From NCBI GenBank assembly GCA_000611775.1, contig KK106982.1:2030643-2094642 (forward strand): a stretch of DNA of 64,000 nt, given 5' to 3'. This DNA is from Umbilicaria muhlenbergii. Lineage: Eukaryota; Ascomycota; Lecanoromycetes; Umbilicariales; Umbilicariaceae. Both the position numbers and the translations under genes were made by a program. Shown here piece by piece: positions 26,001 through 39,922 of this stretch. Position 1 is the first letter of the stretch. The number at the start of each line of letters is the position of its first letter. The notes under the pieces were generated by a model. The model ran no database searches, had not been told where the DNA came from, and worked only from the letters and a program-made list of their open reading frames with translations.

Positions 26001-29000
26001 TTCAGCGCGCTGCCCGGACTCCCCCTTGGTATATCTACGTCTCAACACGAGCAGACACACCAGGAAGCTGAGCAATCCTTGGAGCGTTTTAGGAACGATC
26101 TACAGGGATGGGCCAGCGATTATCCTAACGTCGGTTTTGTCTTAAGGCACATCTACTCGTGGACCAAACCCGCCTCAAATCCCATGAATGGACACATGAA
26201 TGGAGAGCAAGCCGTTGGGCTGAACCACTTGGACGACCGCCTTTCGACAATCGTAAACAGCGTGTTGGTTGCCGTACAACGTCTACATGATTGTCTCTCT
26301 AGCCTACCGTCGTCCGACGAAGACTCTGGCTGGTTGGTACGTGAAGATACAGTGCTCTCCGAGTCTTTCAGGGTCCTGCACCTAAGCGACATCGACAAGC
26401 TGCTTCGGGAAGCACTCTTGCAGATTCAGCATTTAGACACGACGAATGGTGATTCTCTTACGGTTGCAGGGGCCCTATTCACGATGGCATTGCCAATACT
26501 TCAGCAATACCAGAACATCTACTCGGTGGCGGTCAACCGTTACGAACGGCTTCATCTAGCTTCTTTGAAGATGGTACATGTTCTTGCTAAATCTTTCATT
26601 CAGATCGCTTCGCAAGGATTTTGTAGTCCGCAGGAGAAGTCTGCCGCTGAAGAAGGAAAGACCGAGAAGCTAGAAGGAGGAACAGGTCTGGGAGAAGGCG
26701 AAGGAGCCGAAGACATTAGCAAAGATATACAAGATGACGAAGATTTGTCCGAACTTGCTCAAGAGCCGATCAAGGATAAACAGAAGGAAGACACGCAGGC
26801 AGAGAAAGATGCTGTCGATATGCAGCATGAGGATATGGAAGGTGATTTGCAAGACGGGTCGGACAAAGGAGATGATGAAGAAGGTGGTTCCACAAGTGCA
26901 GAAGACGAAAATGAGCTGGATGAGGAGGCGGGAGGTGTTGATGATCTTGATCCTTCAGCTATAGATGAAAAGCTCTGGGATGGTGATGGAACAGAAGCTG
27001 AAAATGATAAAGAAGGTGATCAGTCGAAGGGCAAGGTACAGCCGGACGATCAGCTGGGTGCTTCAAAGGAGGACGAAAAGAATGAAGTTAATGGTGATGA
27101 GAAAGAGGAAGAGAGTGAAGGAGGTGAAGAAGATGCTCCCAAAGAGAGCGAGGAAGTTGCACGTGAAGAGCCTGAGCTGACTGATGCCCATATCAAAGAA
27201 GCACAAGCGTTGGATCTTCCAGAAGAGATGGACTTAGACGGTGACAAGAATTCTGAAGCAGGATCTAATTCAGATGATGACGGGCTAGACGAAATGTCGG
27301 ATATTCCACCGGATGATGCAGGTACTGAACAGGCAGAGACAGCGGATCAAGACATTGACGAAGGCGAGCTTGCCGAGCTTGACAAGCCTAGTAGCGAGAA
27401 TGGCGAGAATATTGAACAAGGGAACAAGACCGAGGATGCAGCTTCTCCGGTTGACACGGAACCAGACGACGACATAGCGAGTGAAGACCAAGGATTGCTG
27501 CGTGATCGCACTGATGAGGCCGCTATCGACGCCGACAATGCTGCTCCAAGTGACGTGCAAGGTATTGGCGAGTCTGCAGATCAGCAGGATAACGAGCATG
27601 AAGCATCTAGAAGTGCAGCCCAACAACGTGAGGGTAAGAAGGGCGGGCAGTCATACACAGAGAATCACGAAGCTGCGGCAGAGGATGGTTCACTTGGTGC
27701 GGTGCCTAGCAATTCCGAAGCCAGCCAAGCGCAAGACGAAGAAGCAATGGACGACAACGCGAACCAAGCTTTCAAGAAGTTAGGTGATGCGCTCGAAAAA
27801 TGGCACCGACAACGGCAACACATACACGATGCGGCTGAAGCGAATGAGTCAAAAGACAAGTCCCAGCCAATGGACGTTGACACAGCACAACCTGAGTTTG
27901 AGCATTTGGCCGATGAGGACGCTGAAGCAGATACACAAGCGCTTGGTAATGCGACTGAAGAACAAGCACATGCTTTGGACCAACGAGCTTTGGACTCCGA
28001 GATGCAAGACCAGCATCAAGAGTTCTTGCCTGACGATGGAAATCCCGAAGACCCGCCTGTGGAAGAGGATGTAGTGATGGCGGATTTTGAAACTTCTAGA
28101 AAGCCTCAAGAAGATCCCGAAGAACAGCTCCATACTGGCGCTCTGGTTGTAGAGAACAAGCATCAAGACCAAAAGGAGCGTACTCCTGGTGGAGCAAATA
28201 TGCGGGAGGAGGAAGACCTTGTGGAAATTGATAACGATCTTTCGACCATCCACCTCGAAACAGCTGACGACAATCCACCTCGGCCACTAGAAGAGTCTCG
28301 CCGTCTCTGGTCCTATTATGAGAGCATAACTCGAGATCTTGCTCTTTCACTAACGGAGCAGCTGCGTCTAATACTTGCGCCAACCCTGGCCACGAAGATG
28401 CGAGGTGACTTCCGTACAGGGAAGCGCCTCAACATCAAGCGCATTATCCCCTATATTGCTTCTCAGTACAAGCGGGACAAAATCTGGATGAGGCGTTCCG
28501 TGCCATCGAAACGAAACTACCAAATCATGCTTGCCGTCGACGACAGCAAATCCATGGGCGAGAGCGGAAGTGGCCAACTTGCCTTTGAGACACTTGCACT
28601 CATCAGCAAGAGTCTCAGTATGCTCGAAGCAGGCGAGATATGTGTCGTAGGCTTCGGGGACAAAGTCAGAGTCACCCACGAGTTTGACAAGACGTTCTCG
28701 TCCGAGGCCGGCGTGCAGATATTCCAACAGTTCGGATTCCAGCAGACAAAGACGGATGTTAGAAAGCTCGTTGCGGAATCCATCAATTTATTCCGTGAGG
28801 CACGCAGCAAGACTTTCAATGCCGGTGCCGAACTGTGGCAGCTGGAACTCATTATCAGTGACGGGGTATGCGAAGATCATGAGACTATTCGACGTCTTGT
28901 GCGGCAAGCCCAGGAGGAACGAATAATCATCGTCTTTGTGGTTGTTGATGCTCAAAAAGGAGAATCAATTATAGACATGAAGCATGCTACTTTCGAACCT

Positions 29001-29153
29001 GATGCTACTGGGGAGACGAAGCTCAAGGTCAGCCGGTATCTGGACGGCTTTCCTTTTGGATACTACCTTGTCGTGGGTGATGTGAAGGAGCTACCCAACG
29101 TGCTTGCAATTGCTTTGCGGCAGTGGTTTGCAGAGGTGGTGGACTCGAGCTGA
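14096..29153 (+). CDS. MDN1: Midasin, giant AAA+ ATPase of 60S ribosome maturation
   Basis: Mdn1/Rea1 strips assembly factors (Rsa4, Ytm1) from pre-60S particles in nucleolus and nucleoplasm. Six exons: 14096-21310, 21375-21695, 21746-22186, 22235-22548, 22607-22757, 22809-29153, totalling 4928 aa, the usual family size. Six Walker A motifs mark the AAA ring: FAGAGKT (Lys 311), GETGTGKT (646), GPTSAGKT (1082), GETGCGKT (1373), GSPGVGKT (1756), GQSGSGKT (2067), each with DE-type Walker B segments such as LLDEINLA and VLDELNLAP. A long helical linker follows, then an Asp/Glu-rich tail (about 26,640-28,250), then the C-terminal MIDAS domain with DDSKSMGESGSG (near 28,535), the D-x-S-x-S metal site that binds UBL domains. 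All five introns (48-64 bp) fall within 21.3-22.8 kb, just after the ring. Confidence 0.98.
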
Positions 29154-29850
29154 ACGTCACTGGTTCCTTGGCCTGTACTATTCAAAACTTACATTTTCCA
29201 ATATCTGTACCGCTAGGGCCTGGCTTCGCGCAGGATTAAATCATGTTTTCCTTATGCTCGTGGCCCAGTCCTTTGTATCTACCACCTTGGTCTATCACAA
29301 TGAAACACCCTTTGAAGATAAAGCCCATTTACGTGTTGACACATCTCGTGTACATTCTAGACTTTCGCCCTTATTGAAGATCCCCTAGGGAGAAATGGTT
29401 ATACGAAGAGAAAGGAGGCTATTCACTCATTTGCTAAGGGATACTGGAAGCCGGCCTCGGGATGCCGGCTCTTGGGCCTAGGAGGTGGATCACCCTTATG
29501 TGTCCCCCCTGTTGCAGCCAAAGCTGATTATTATCAAATTATTTTCGCGCTCTCATATCAAAGCTATGCTTCCAAATGGCAGTGCCTAAAATTTGTGTGA
29601 TTAAGGTATAGATACTGATCATCCCATCTGCCAGATTATGCTACCATTTGACCGTAGTCTGTCCATCTGAGGAAGGCTTCATATTGCTGTGAGGCCCGCC
29701 AGTTTGAGCAAATGAGTCACAACTGAAAGGATGAGCAGTGCAGACACGCAAGTAGATTCATTCCGTCCATGTACTTGCTGTACTGCCGAAGGCCACGGCT
29801 GCGTCTAACAATGCTCTGTTTACATGCACCAGTGCGCCAAGCCAATCCCC
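29154..29850. other. Convergent intergenic tail region
   Basis: 697 bp between the Midasin and PRCC-like stops. No gene seen. A GC-rich inverted stretch around 29,450-29,480 (GCCGG repeated as GCCGGC ... GCCGGC) could form a small hairpin. Confidence 0.45.
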
Positions 29851-31056
29851 TTACCAGCCATACTTACTACCAGCCTCCTTCTTATTCCTCCTCCCGGTTG
29901 CGAATTGCTCCTCCAGCGCATCTTTCTGATTGCTAGCCGCACTAACCAATTGCTTGAGACTATGCTTGCCAGGAGCAATGGCTCTGACGGGGTTATGCTG
30001 TACTTGCTCGCCGGCTTGGCGTAGTATTTCATTCGCGGCATATTCTTGGTCAGTATTGAAGTTCACTATGTTGATTGCAGATGGGTTGCTTTTGCTGTTG
30101 CGTTGGCGCCCAAGTAGCTGCCGCTTGGCAGAGGCGGAGAGGTTGAGGTCGGCGGCTATGGATGAGAGGGATTGAGGGCTGGGATCTGAGTTGGAGTGCG
30201 GGGGTGGGGCTATGTTTATGGCCGTGGTGTCATGTTCCGGGTTTTGAGATTCTGCTTGGAAAGGCGGTGATTGAGGACCGGTTTGCTGAGCTGGTGCTTC
30301 GTAGACCAGTGGGCGATATTCGCCGTGGTGCACCTCGTTGATATCCCTGGTGTCCTCTGGCTCTCCCATTGAGAACAAAGATCTCTTCGACAGTGCTTTC
30401 GACTGTGAGGTTACCCCATTACTCTGGGAAGCTGCGGTAGTCGTAGCCGGCGCCAGAGGAGGCTTCTTCTTCTGCGGCTTACGAGCAACAGAGAGTGGCT
30501 TGAACATCATAGGATTGCCCATTTTTTTTACTTCTCCCTCCGGCTTTATGAGGGTATCTACTCTTTCAATGTTCCGGCCTGTAGGCGCAATCTCAGGCGG
30601 CGCTTGCACTGTTTTGTAGGGTTCTGCCTCCTCTTCTGGCTGTTCGTCATCCTCCGGCGCCACGCTCGGCACTGGTTCTCTACTAAAGCCCGGAGCTGAC
30701 CCAGTCTTTAAACTGATCCCACTGCCGAGGCCACCCTTCCGCACTCCATTTGCTGCTGGTCCTTTGATGTCTGTGGAGGGCATCTTAGGCGCGGGAAGGA
30801 ATGAGTTGAACCCGCTGAATACGCCCGCTCCTGTCTTCACTCTTTTGGCTGCAGGCTCATCGCCATTTGTCTCATGATCTTTGCTGGCGCCTGAAGTCTC
30901 TGGTAGGCTGACTCGGATCTTGTGAGGATTGGAGCGGTCCACAACTTTTTGGAAGGTCGGCTTTGCTGGATTCACGCTGGATTTGGGTATTGTATTGGCC
31001 ACGGACTTCTCCTCGACATCAGAGGCTTCCGAATCGGAGTAGTCGACGAGAACCAT
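29851..31056 (-). CDS. PRCC-domain protein (mitotic checkpoint regulator/MAD2B-interacting family)
   Basis: Single-exon 401-aa protein. The N-terminus MVLVDYSDSEASD and the C-terminal segment (NFNTDQEYAANEILRQAGEQ, then HSLKQLVSAASNQKDALEEQ and a basic end) match the PRCC family, whose human member binds MAD2B and associates with spliceosomes. The middle is low-complexity and Pro/Ser-rich with FSGFNSFLPAPK and PMMFKPLSVARK, short motifs shared within the family. I start at 31056: the frame is open further upstream (Met at 31221) but MVLVDYS is the conserved beginning. The start faces SIN1 across 248 bp. Confidence 0.85.
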   Translation of the reverse strand: MVLVDYSDSEASDVEEKSVANTIPKSSVNPAKPTFQKVVDRSNPHKIRVSLPETSGASKDHETNGDEPAAKRVKTGAGVFSGFNSFLPAPKMPSTDIKGPAANGVRKGGLGSGISLKTGSAPGFSREPVPSVAPEDDEQPEEEAEPYKTVQAPPEIAPTGRNIERVDTLIKPEGEVKKMGNPMMFKPLSVARKPQKKKPPLAPATTTAASQSNGVTSQSKALSKRSLFSMGEPEDTRDINEVHHGEYRPLVYEAPAQQTGPQSPPFQAESQNPEHDTTAINIAPPPHSNSDPSPQSLSSIAADLNLSASAKRQLLGRQRNSKSNPSAINIVNFNTDQEYAANEILRQAGEQVQHNPVRAIAPGKHSLKQLVSAASNQKDALEEQFATGRRNKKEAGSKYGW

Positions 31057-31304
31057 CCTGAGTGCGACAGCTATCGAATTATATCGTCTTGGTCCTTGAG
31101 GTCGACAGGTGGTGTTGAGTGTTTCCTGGAGACAGAGTCTTGAAGTCCCTACCAGCCCTGCGCTAGGGCTGGTTAGATGTTCCGTTAGAAGTTGCAACTC
31201 CCTCCAATCCATCACAATCACTTACTAGGCCACAGCGCAGCTACTCAAACTGTTGATTTCTCATAAGGACACATAAGACGTAGTCTCCAAATTGACAGAG
31301 TGAA

Positions 31305-33997
31305 ATGTCTTTGCTTCAGAATGAAGAGTAAGATCCACCGATACACTAGATCCTCTTTGCTACTTCCGGTTTCTCGCACTTAAACCTTCGTATCATTGTT
31401 CGGAGTGGTTGACGTGTTAATCCTGATATTTGAATTCGCATAGTTTTCTCATTTGGCAGCTGCGAACTTCCTATTTGACTCACATCAAAGATGGAGTTGG
31501 CGAGCGTCTTATCAACGTCGACTCGAGTATCCTCAATAATCCGGGGTTTCGTGCTGCTGGTTGGACTACTAACGGAGCAGACATAAAGAGAACCTATTCC
31601 CCGCCAATTCCAACGGCGATCACGTCTGATTATTTTCAAGCACCGCCAAGGTCAGCTGGCTTTGGACCGGCAAGCTTTGGTGATGATGAGGAGGAGGAAG
31701 GTGGCATGGTGACCGGCGGTGGTACTACGGACACTGTGGGTCCACCGTCTGTCGTGAAGAGGAGAAGGCGTCGAGAGCAGCAAGAAGAAGACGACAGTAG
31801 CGATTTGAGCGATGAGAGCGACGAGGATACTGAAGGCGCCCAAAGGCACGTAGTCAGCCCCGCAGATTTATAGCAATGCCATGCTCAACGGTTCTAGGGC
31901 CGCTCAGCAGATCAGGTTTGCCAAGATGCCAGTCAGGACTCGTTCTGGTTCTTCACCTATCCGTAGCTCGAATTTGAAAGATGGACCAGAGCTTTTGATT
32001 ACCTCGCCATCAAGACGTTCTCCAGAAGGGCGGCTACGGAGAGGCTCTCTCGGGGCTGTTGAAGCCGTAAAGCAACGGGCGAGAAGAGACACCACTACAA
32101 GTAGTGACTTATCTTCCGAGAACGAGCTTGACCCCTCGGTCTTCAAGCGCAGACAGATCAACCCTACCAGGGCGGCAAAAGCAAGCAACCTCCTCAGTGA
32201 GAAACACAAAGAAGATGAGCGACAGATGCGGGAACTAGCAGACACTATTGAAGAGGATTCTGGAGAAGAATCGGACGGGACAACTTTATCTTCGGAATTC
32301 GCAGAGACGGGTGATTCAGGATCTTTGCTGAGTGACATCCGCAACCCTCTTGCTTCCTCCTCGCCCACAAACAACCCCCGCCCTATGGCGCTCCGTGATA
32401 CATCTCCAAGGAAAACCAAACAATCGCCGCAGACGCTGCTTCAAGAGCTACCTCCACCACGCCCAATCAGTATGGTGCAGCCTATCAGTGCGCTAGGCCA
32501 GGCGATAAGAGCAAGAAAGGCCAAGCCTAGAAATCCTGTCGAGGGCTTTGCGAGGCTCTCCGGAAAGGGGGTGCTCGACCCACTCAATATCAGGATCTAT
32601 GCACCTTTCTCGGAAACTCCTAGCAAGCCTTTTGACATGCCTTCGCAGCGAACGGTCAATGAAGGTGATGGAGGCGATAAGGCGTTGGTCACTGTGGCTG
32701 ATGCCATCGGGCTGAGCTTGTGGCGATACCACGAGGAAGGCCTAAAACCTCCTATCGAGGGCGAGAGGCTAAACGTCAATCGCTGGACGCTACGTATGGT
32801 TGAAGACGGTGAAGTTGACTTCGACTTTCCAGCGCTAAGTCGCACCCGACCGATTGTTGACTTCACCTCCAACAACAATCGCGGTGCCCGCGGTAGATCA
32901 CGGGAAAAGCCCTATGATGAATTTGCCTTGGTTGAAGCAACAAACCCCCAGTTCATCGAGAATCAACAGTTGACGCCAAAGTACGGCCAAAATATGGAAT
33001 CTGTAGAGGAGGAGGCAGGCGACGACAACCTACTTAGTCAAGTCCATGTCGAACAGCCAGATTTGTTGTCTAACCCGGTTCCACGTTCGTATGCTATTCT
33101 AGATCAACCTTTCAATGCAGCACCGCGGAACAATAGTATTATGCCAGCCGACAAGCCTAGTATCCCGGTACAGCACTCAACGCCTCGTATGGGGGCGTCC
33201 AAGATGCTCAAGATTCACTTCATAAGCCTGGAGGCTTATGCTCAAACCAACACAATCGAAGTCACGACTGACACTTACATTGCGGAGGTGCTAGATACCG
33301 TGTGCAAAAGATGGAATCTGGATAAAGCACTCCACCTCCTGAAAGTGACAGGCACTAACACAGTGGCTCCTCTTGACAGAACTGTTGAATCCATTGGCGC
33401 TCGTACAGACCTCGACCTTGTGCGCAGGCGATTTGCACATGATGGAACGCTTGGCTTGAGCGGATCTCCTGGAAGCAGTTCGCCCAATGCTCCTCTGTTG
33501 TTAACCCCAGATAGCCCTAAGAAAGGCAAGAGGGCCCTTGGCTTCTCGCACCCCCTGGCACAGAAACAGGATCTCCTCGGCAGTACCACCAATTACAAGA
33601 AGTACAACGTTGTCCGCAAACAACCAATGTCATTTACGCCATCGCATCAACGCATATTGCTCATGGACGGCGACTATATACATATCTTGCCTGGCGAGGC
33701 CGGGAAGACACTGTTCGATACAGGGTCGAAGACTACGACAGTGCCATTCAGTATGATTGTGGGATGTAAGATTAGTCGACGGCATCCAAAAACGTTTCGG
33801 GTATGTCACGCCTTCTCAACTAACAAGAAATTGGAAGAACTCATGATTGTGGCTAACGCACTATTTGGCAGGTGGTTGTTTTCAGAGAGCGGGAGACCAA
33901 GAGGTACGATTTCGAGGCGCAGAATATTGGAGAGGCAGCAGAAATAGTGGAGGAGATCCGGAAAGGCATGGAACCGTACCAAGGCTTGTTTAATTGA
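31305..33997 (+). CDS. TORC2 subunit Sin1/Avo1
   Basis: Sin1/Avo1 is an essential TORC2 subunit that recruits AGC kinases to the complex at the plasma membrane. Four exons: 31305-31327, 31444-31849, 31908-33800, 33872-33997 (815 aa). The first exon holds just 23 coding bases (MSLLQNED) and is needed to supply the conserved start before FLIWQLRTSYLTHIKDGVG. Domains: N-terminal Sin1 segment, acidic/Ser-rich linker, the QIRFAKMPVRTR motif, CRIM domain (about 32,535-32,870, VLDPLNIRIYAPFSE), Ras-binding-like domain (33,205-33,440), and a C-terminal PH domain (33,590-33,990, RILLMDGDYIHILP) that is split by the last intron and ends MEPYQGLFN. The acceptor of intron 2 (31907) was chosen by frame; CAG three bases on is equally possible. 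Confidence 0.92.
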
Positions 33998-34816
33998 GTC
34001 GCCAGTGGGCTACTGCGATTATGATGGAAAATGTCAACGTGCAAACTGGGCGACATTATGTTTGAAATGGCGTTAAGTGTTCCATGTTTAAGGTGGATAT
34101 GATTAGGCGGACCATATGGATGAGTACCTCGATTATCGATTGTGGGGAACCGGCTTTCTATGGAAGACGTCTGGAACGATATTTCGACACCAATCAATCG
34201 ATGTAAGGGCCTGGATCTCAGATATGCTGCGAGTGTCGACTAACGGAGTACTCGGGGTACTTTATCTGCATCAGGATGCTCGTGCAGACGATCGGGCACG
34301 TGGCAATTCCAAATATGGTCCTCGCTCGCATCGGTTCCGAATACGAATACCGTCGCTTGCAGTTGACAAGTGGCGAATATTTACAGCGCCTGCCAGCATA
34401 AATTTTGCCATTTGCCATTTGGGCACGCGACACCTTACCCTGATCCCCTCCGGAGAGTTGCGTGTTTAATAGGCTTTATGTCCCGTAAATGGGTTAGGGC
34501 ACATCCATGGAGGGATTGGGTTGCATTGTCGCATCGACTGCTCCTACAGGTCGCTAGGTGAAACCAGCAGGCTGACTGCGTATTCCTGGGATGAGAGCAT
34601 TTCGCACAGAGCACCACCGGGGCATTCAACAAGGCTCCTCAGGCCGACCGAGGTTCAATATTGCCACGATCAAGCGAGTGTGGGGTGAGACAATGATGGG
34701 CAACCGAGAAGAGAGCGCTTGTTCACAACAGACATGCTATTTACAGAAGGATGCAGTCGTTGTTTGCGACTTGATTGGCATGCGGGCCATGCCTGAAGCC
34801 TTTGCCGCTTTTATTG

Positions 34817-34843
34817 GCGCAACGGGCGCAACGGGCGCAACGG
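34817..34843. repeat. Short tandem repeat, 3 x 9 bp
   Basis: The unit GGCGCAACG occurs three times in a row without mismatch, in the intergenic space. Confidence 0.85.
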
Positions 34844-35075
34844 GTGGTGGCGATGGATTTGCGGGGTGATGTCGAATCGTCACAGCCTTTCCATGTTTCG
34901 TTCCTTGCAGGGGTCCTCTTTCTGGTACCTGCGCCGTGCCGTCTGCATTCTGCATGCGACCACGGCGAACGACACCCTACAGCTCGGGCAGCGCCTCTGA
35001 TCGAGGCACAGGACCGCTGTGAATGGTCACGGTGATGGCTTCCCTCCTTACGGACGATATGATATCGTACCTAGG

Positions 35076-35084
35076 TATATATAA
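35076..35084 (+). promoter_or_regulatory. Probable TATA box of the carboxylesterase gene
   Basis: TATATATAA lies 93 bp upstream of the esterase start codon, a suitable distance for a core promoter with a short 5' leader. A TATA box fits a regulated secreted-enzyme gene. No experimental start is known from the sequence. Confidence 0.6.
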
Positions 35085-35176
35085 TGTACCGACACCGAAT
35101 ACCATGGTTCTCTCCAGCCCATCCGGTCCCTGCTTAACACCTACACGAGAAGTAGTCGAGGTTCGCAATATACACA

Positions 35177-37226
35177 ATGGTGCTCCTTCTCACTCTCGGT
35201 CTCAGTGCCATTGCAGGCTTCGCAGCTGCTGCGCCGACAAACCTCGGACTGAAGTTCGATAAGCGGTCTGGATCTCTGCCAACCTTAACGCTGCCTTATG
35301 GTACTTGGCAAGCCAGCAGCTACAATGCCAATAGCGATGTATGTGCCTTCACCGTACTATCAGCAGTCAAACTCATATGAAGCATTATAGATCTACACCT
35401 TCAGGAACATTCGATTTGCTGCTCCGCCAGTTGGAGACTTGCGGTGGGCCAAACCAGCGGCTCCTGAGAACAATGCCACGCTCCAAGACGGCTCCTATGG
35501 TCCATCGTGTATACAAGCCCCCCTCAAGGGTCTCGATCTGTTAGGTCCTGGCAATGAATCACCCATTGGTGCCGCCGCCAATCAGTTTCTTGGAGGCATC
35601 CCTGTACCTTCGTTTTCACACCCCTCGACGTCAGAAGGTAGATTCGTCTCTTGAGGCCGCTTTCGTGCAGTCCGCTAACGAACGTTAAGACTGTCTCTTT
35701 CTGGATGTCTATGTTCCTGCGAAAGCAGTGGAGGATCCATCGTTGAAGCTCCCAGTGATTCATTGGTTTTACGGCGGTGCTTACACCTTCGGATCGAAAG
35801 ATACGTCGAATCCCTTAACCCCGTTCTATCAGGGCACGGGGCTACTTCAACAATCTGGCGGGGAAGTGATTTTCATTGCCAGTAATTACAGGGTAATTTT
35901 CTCCTGCCCGACTTGTTTGTGGGACCTATATTCACATGTAATAGGTAGGAGCATATGGCTTTCTTGCTGGAACGACCATGGAAGAGCAAGGTCTCCCTAA
36001 TGCAGGCTTTTACGATCAGCGAGCAGCATTGCAGTGGACTCAGGATTTTGTGAGTCTTCTTGGTGGCGATCCCACGCAAGTCAGCGCTTGGGGCGAATCA
36101 GCTGGTGCAGGATCGATACTGCACCAGCTCGTTGCTTTTGGAGGGACTCAAGATCCACTCTTTTCGAAGGCTGTACTTCAGAGCCCTGCTTTCGCGTTCA
36201 TGTGGGATCGCAAGGGTCTCCTCGAAGACGTGTTCCAGAATTTCACTGCACTGGCTGGATGTACCGGCCAGGGTGTTGCATGTCTCAGGGCAGCTAGCGC
36301 TGAGACTTTGAATGCTGCGAACACTGCGTTAACTCTTGCGGCTCCTGTAGGAACATTTGCTGTCGGCCCATCTGCAGATGGCAGCCTTGTGCGCCAACTC
36401 GCTGTTCTAGAATATGCTTCAGGTGACATGGTTCTTTCCTCCCTTACTTCCTTAAAGCTAATATATTTCAGGCAATTACTGGAAGGATATAGATTCAGTC
36501 ATTCTCAGCCACGTCGCCGATGAAGCTGAACTTTTCGTCGACGGTCACATCCAAACAGATGCCGAATTCGACACCTTCATTGATGGAGTTTTTCCTGCGT
36601 ACGCCCAAAAGGGTGGCGTGACCGCCGCTATCGATGCCCAATACCCACCAGTTCAGTCCGGAAACAATCACACCTACTCTACTGAAACAGATCGTGTCAA
36701 AGCATTCGTCTCCGAGTCTTCTTTTGTCTGCAACGTCCGGTATCTCTCTGACGCTTACGCTGGCAAGAACTACAATCTCAAGTACTCAGTGACTCCCGGA
36801 TGGCACGCCACGGACCTTCTTCCAACATTTTATGATGCCAACCTCGAACTTTCTGCTTTTGGAGACAGCGTCGCGTTTCCCCTGATCCCTGGCTTCGGTT
36901 CTTTCGCCAACGCTTATCAGTCCTATCTAACCTCACACGCGCGCAGCGGTAACCCAAATACTCACAGCGCGAAGATCAATCTTCCACCCGCAATCAATTG
37001 GCCGATCGCCGGCAATACCGGAGACGACTTGACGAATGTACTAAATGCGGGTGATCTGGGCTTTTCCCTCATCACAGATCATCAGGATACGAAGAGTATT
37101 TGTGGGTTTTGGGAACAGATTGCGAGTGCGGTGACAAATCTAGGGGGCTATGCGCCGCCGGCGGGTGTGGTTGAGACAACAATTGTGCCGGTGACGAATG
37201 ACCCGAGCGCCAATTATTCGAACTAG
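35177..37226 (+). CDS. Secreted type-B carboxylesterase/lipase
   Basis: Predicted extracellular alpha/beta-hydrolase of the carboxylesterase type B family; substrate unknown. Five exons: 35177-35338, 35391-35637, 35690-35892, 35945-36422, 36472-37226 (614 aa), introns 49-52 bp. The N-terminus MVLLLTLGLSAIAGFAAAAP is a signal peptide, followed about 13 residues later by a Lys-Arg pair (FDKRSG) suited to Kex2 cleavage of a propeptide. Seen: RNIRFAAPPVGDLRW and SEDCLFLDVYVPA family motifs, oxyanion region HWFYGGAYTFG, nucleophile serine in SAWGESAGAGS (near 36,095), acid region HVADEAELFVDG, and catalytic-His candidate in GWHATDLLP (near 36,803). All parts of the triad look present. It has its own TATA box, unlike most neighbours. 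Confidence 0.92.
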
Positions 37227-38395
37227 GTGGATTTATTCTCCTGGACGGATAATGCCAGGACTTGTTTTCTTCTATGTCGATTCTGTTTCTCTATGATCTA
37301 ACTTGGGAGTATGGTATGGGTACAGGACCGGAATGACGGGAGTTCATGGAGGACAGGCATAACTAGCATTAATGGGATTTACAGTTGACATAGGCCGAAC
37401 ATGGCGGAATTTCCAGATGAATAAAGTACAATACAGCAGCCCCATTTCATGGTAATAAATCATTCCACCAAAACATGTCCGAGGATAAAACATGCGTTGA
37501 GAGCATCAACTGGATGGTGAGGCTAAGCTGTCCGATTCACGGATCCAATGGCAAATTGCAAATAACATTGCATTGAATGGAAAGCCCGAAGCCTCAACAG
37601 GCAAATTATATACACTCAAGCATAATTGATAATCCATGGCAGCTCGTAAAGAGCAGTCTTCGGCATTTGATAGATGTAAATCGAAGCATGATTACAATCC
37701 GAACCCACTTGCATCATATCAAACAATATAAGGGTAAGTTTATCTGTTCATCTCCATGTACTCAGTATGTGACCTTCGCAGCTTTTCTTTTCCTTTGCTC
37801 TTTCTCCACTCTTGACGTGGGGTTCGCCCGAAAAGGGACTAGCGCAATCGCCGAGCAGACATGCTAAGGCACTGGAACCGCATCTCTCGAGCTCCATCGC
37901 ATCCTGGCGACCCCTTCGACATCCGCCCACCTTGCCGACATCCTCCCCGCCCTCTGCTTCAAGGAGCAGTCACAGTCATCAAAGCTTCTTCAATTGCTTT
38001 TCGTGCTCTTCATCCAGAATTCATCCGTCGCAGGCGCCTCATTCACTCTTTGTGTCTTTGACTGGCAGGCTGCATTTTGCGGAGGTCGGATCCTCACCCG
38101 GATGAAGCTCCAGCTTCGGCAGCAAGCTTGAACAACCACGATAACATCGAAAGACTGGTCGCTACCGAGGACCGTCCACCCACTGTATAGTCACTTCCCT
38201 ATGCCGGTCGCCAGCGTCTCCGAGAGCTTGACCCTCAATCGCAGTTTGTGACCTCCTGGAGATACGTTGTCCTAAATACGAGGGAATACTGCACACGGCT
38301 CATCCTGGGGAACAGAGTGAAGCGTCGCTCCTACTGTTTTCGGATCGAAGCGGCCTTTATTTAACTTAATATTCATACGAGCGGCCGAACTTCTC
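37227..38395. other. Intergenic region upstream of the PKA gene
   Basis: 1169 bp between tandem genes. AT-rich first half, then a pyrimidine-rich stretch (37,790-38,050) typical of a long fungal promoter and 5' leader. No gene recognised. Confidence 0.5.

Positions 38396-39922
<1,527 letters not shown>

Larger units (their letters stand above)
33998..35176. other. Intergenic region upstream of the carboxylesterase
   Basis: 1179 bp between two plus-strand genes. No coding gene seen; a weak 92-codon frame at 34,591-34,869 lacks any family likeness. It contains three tandem copies of a 9-bp unit (GGCGCAACG) at 34,817-34,843 and a TATA-like element near the downstream gene. Confidence 0.5.

Noticed and set aside
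34591-34869. A 92-codon frame in the SIN1-esterase gap
   Set aside because: No recognisable domain and its tail is the 9-bp tandem repeat; likely non-coding.
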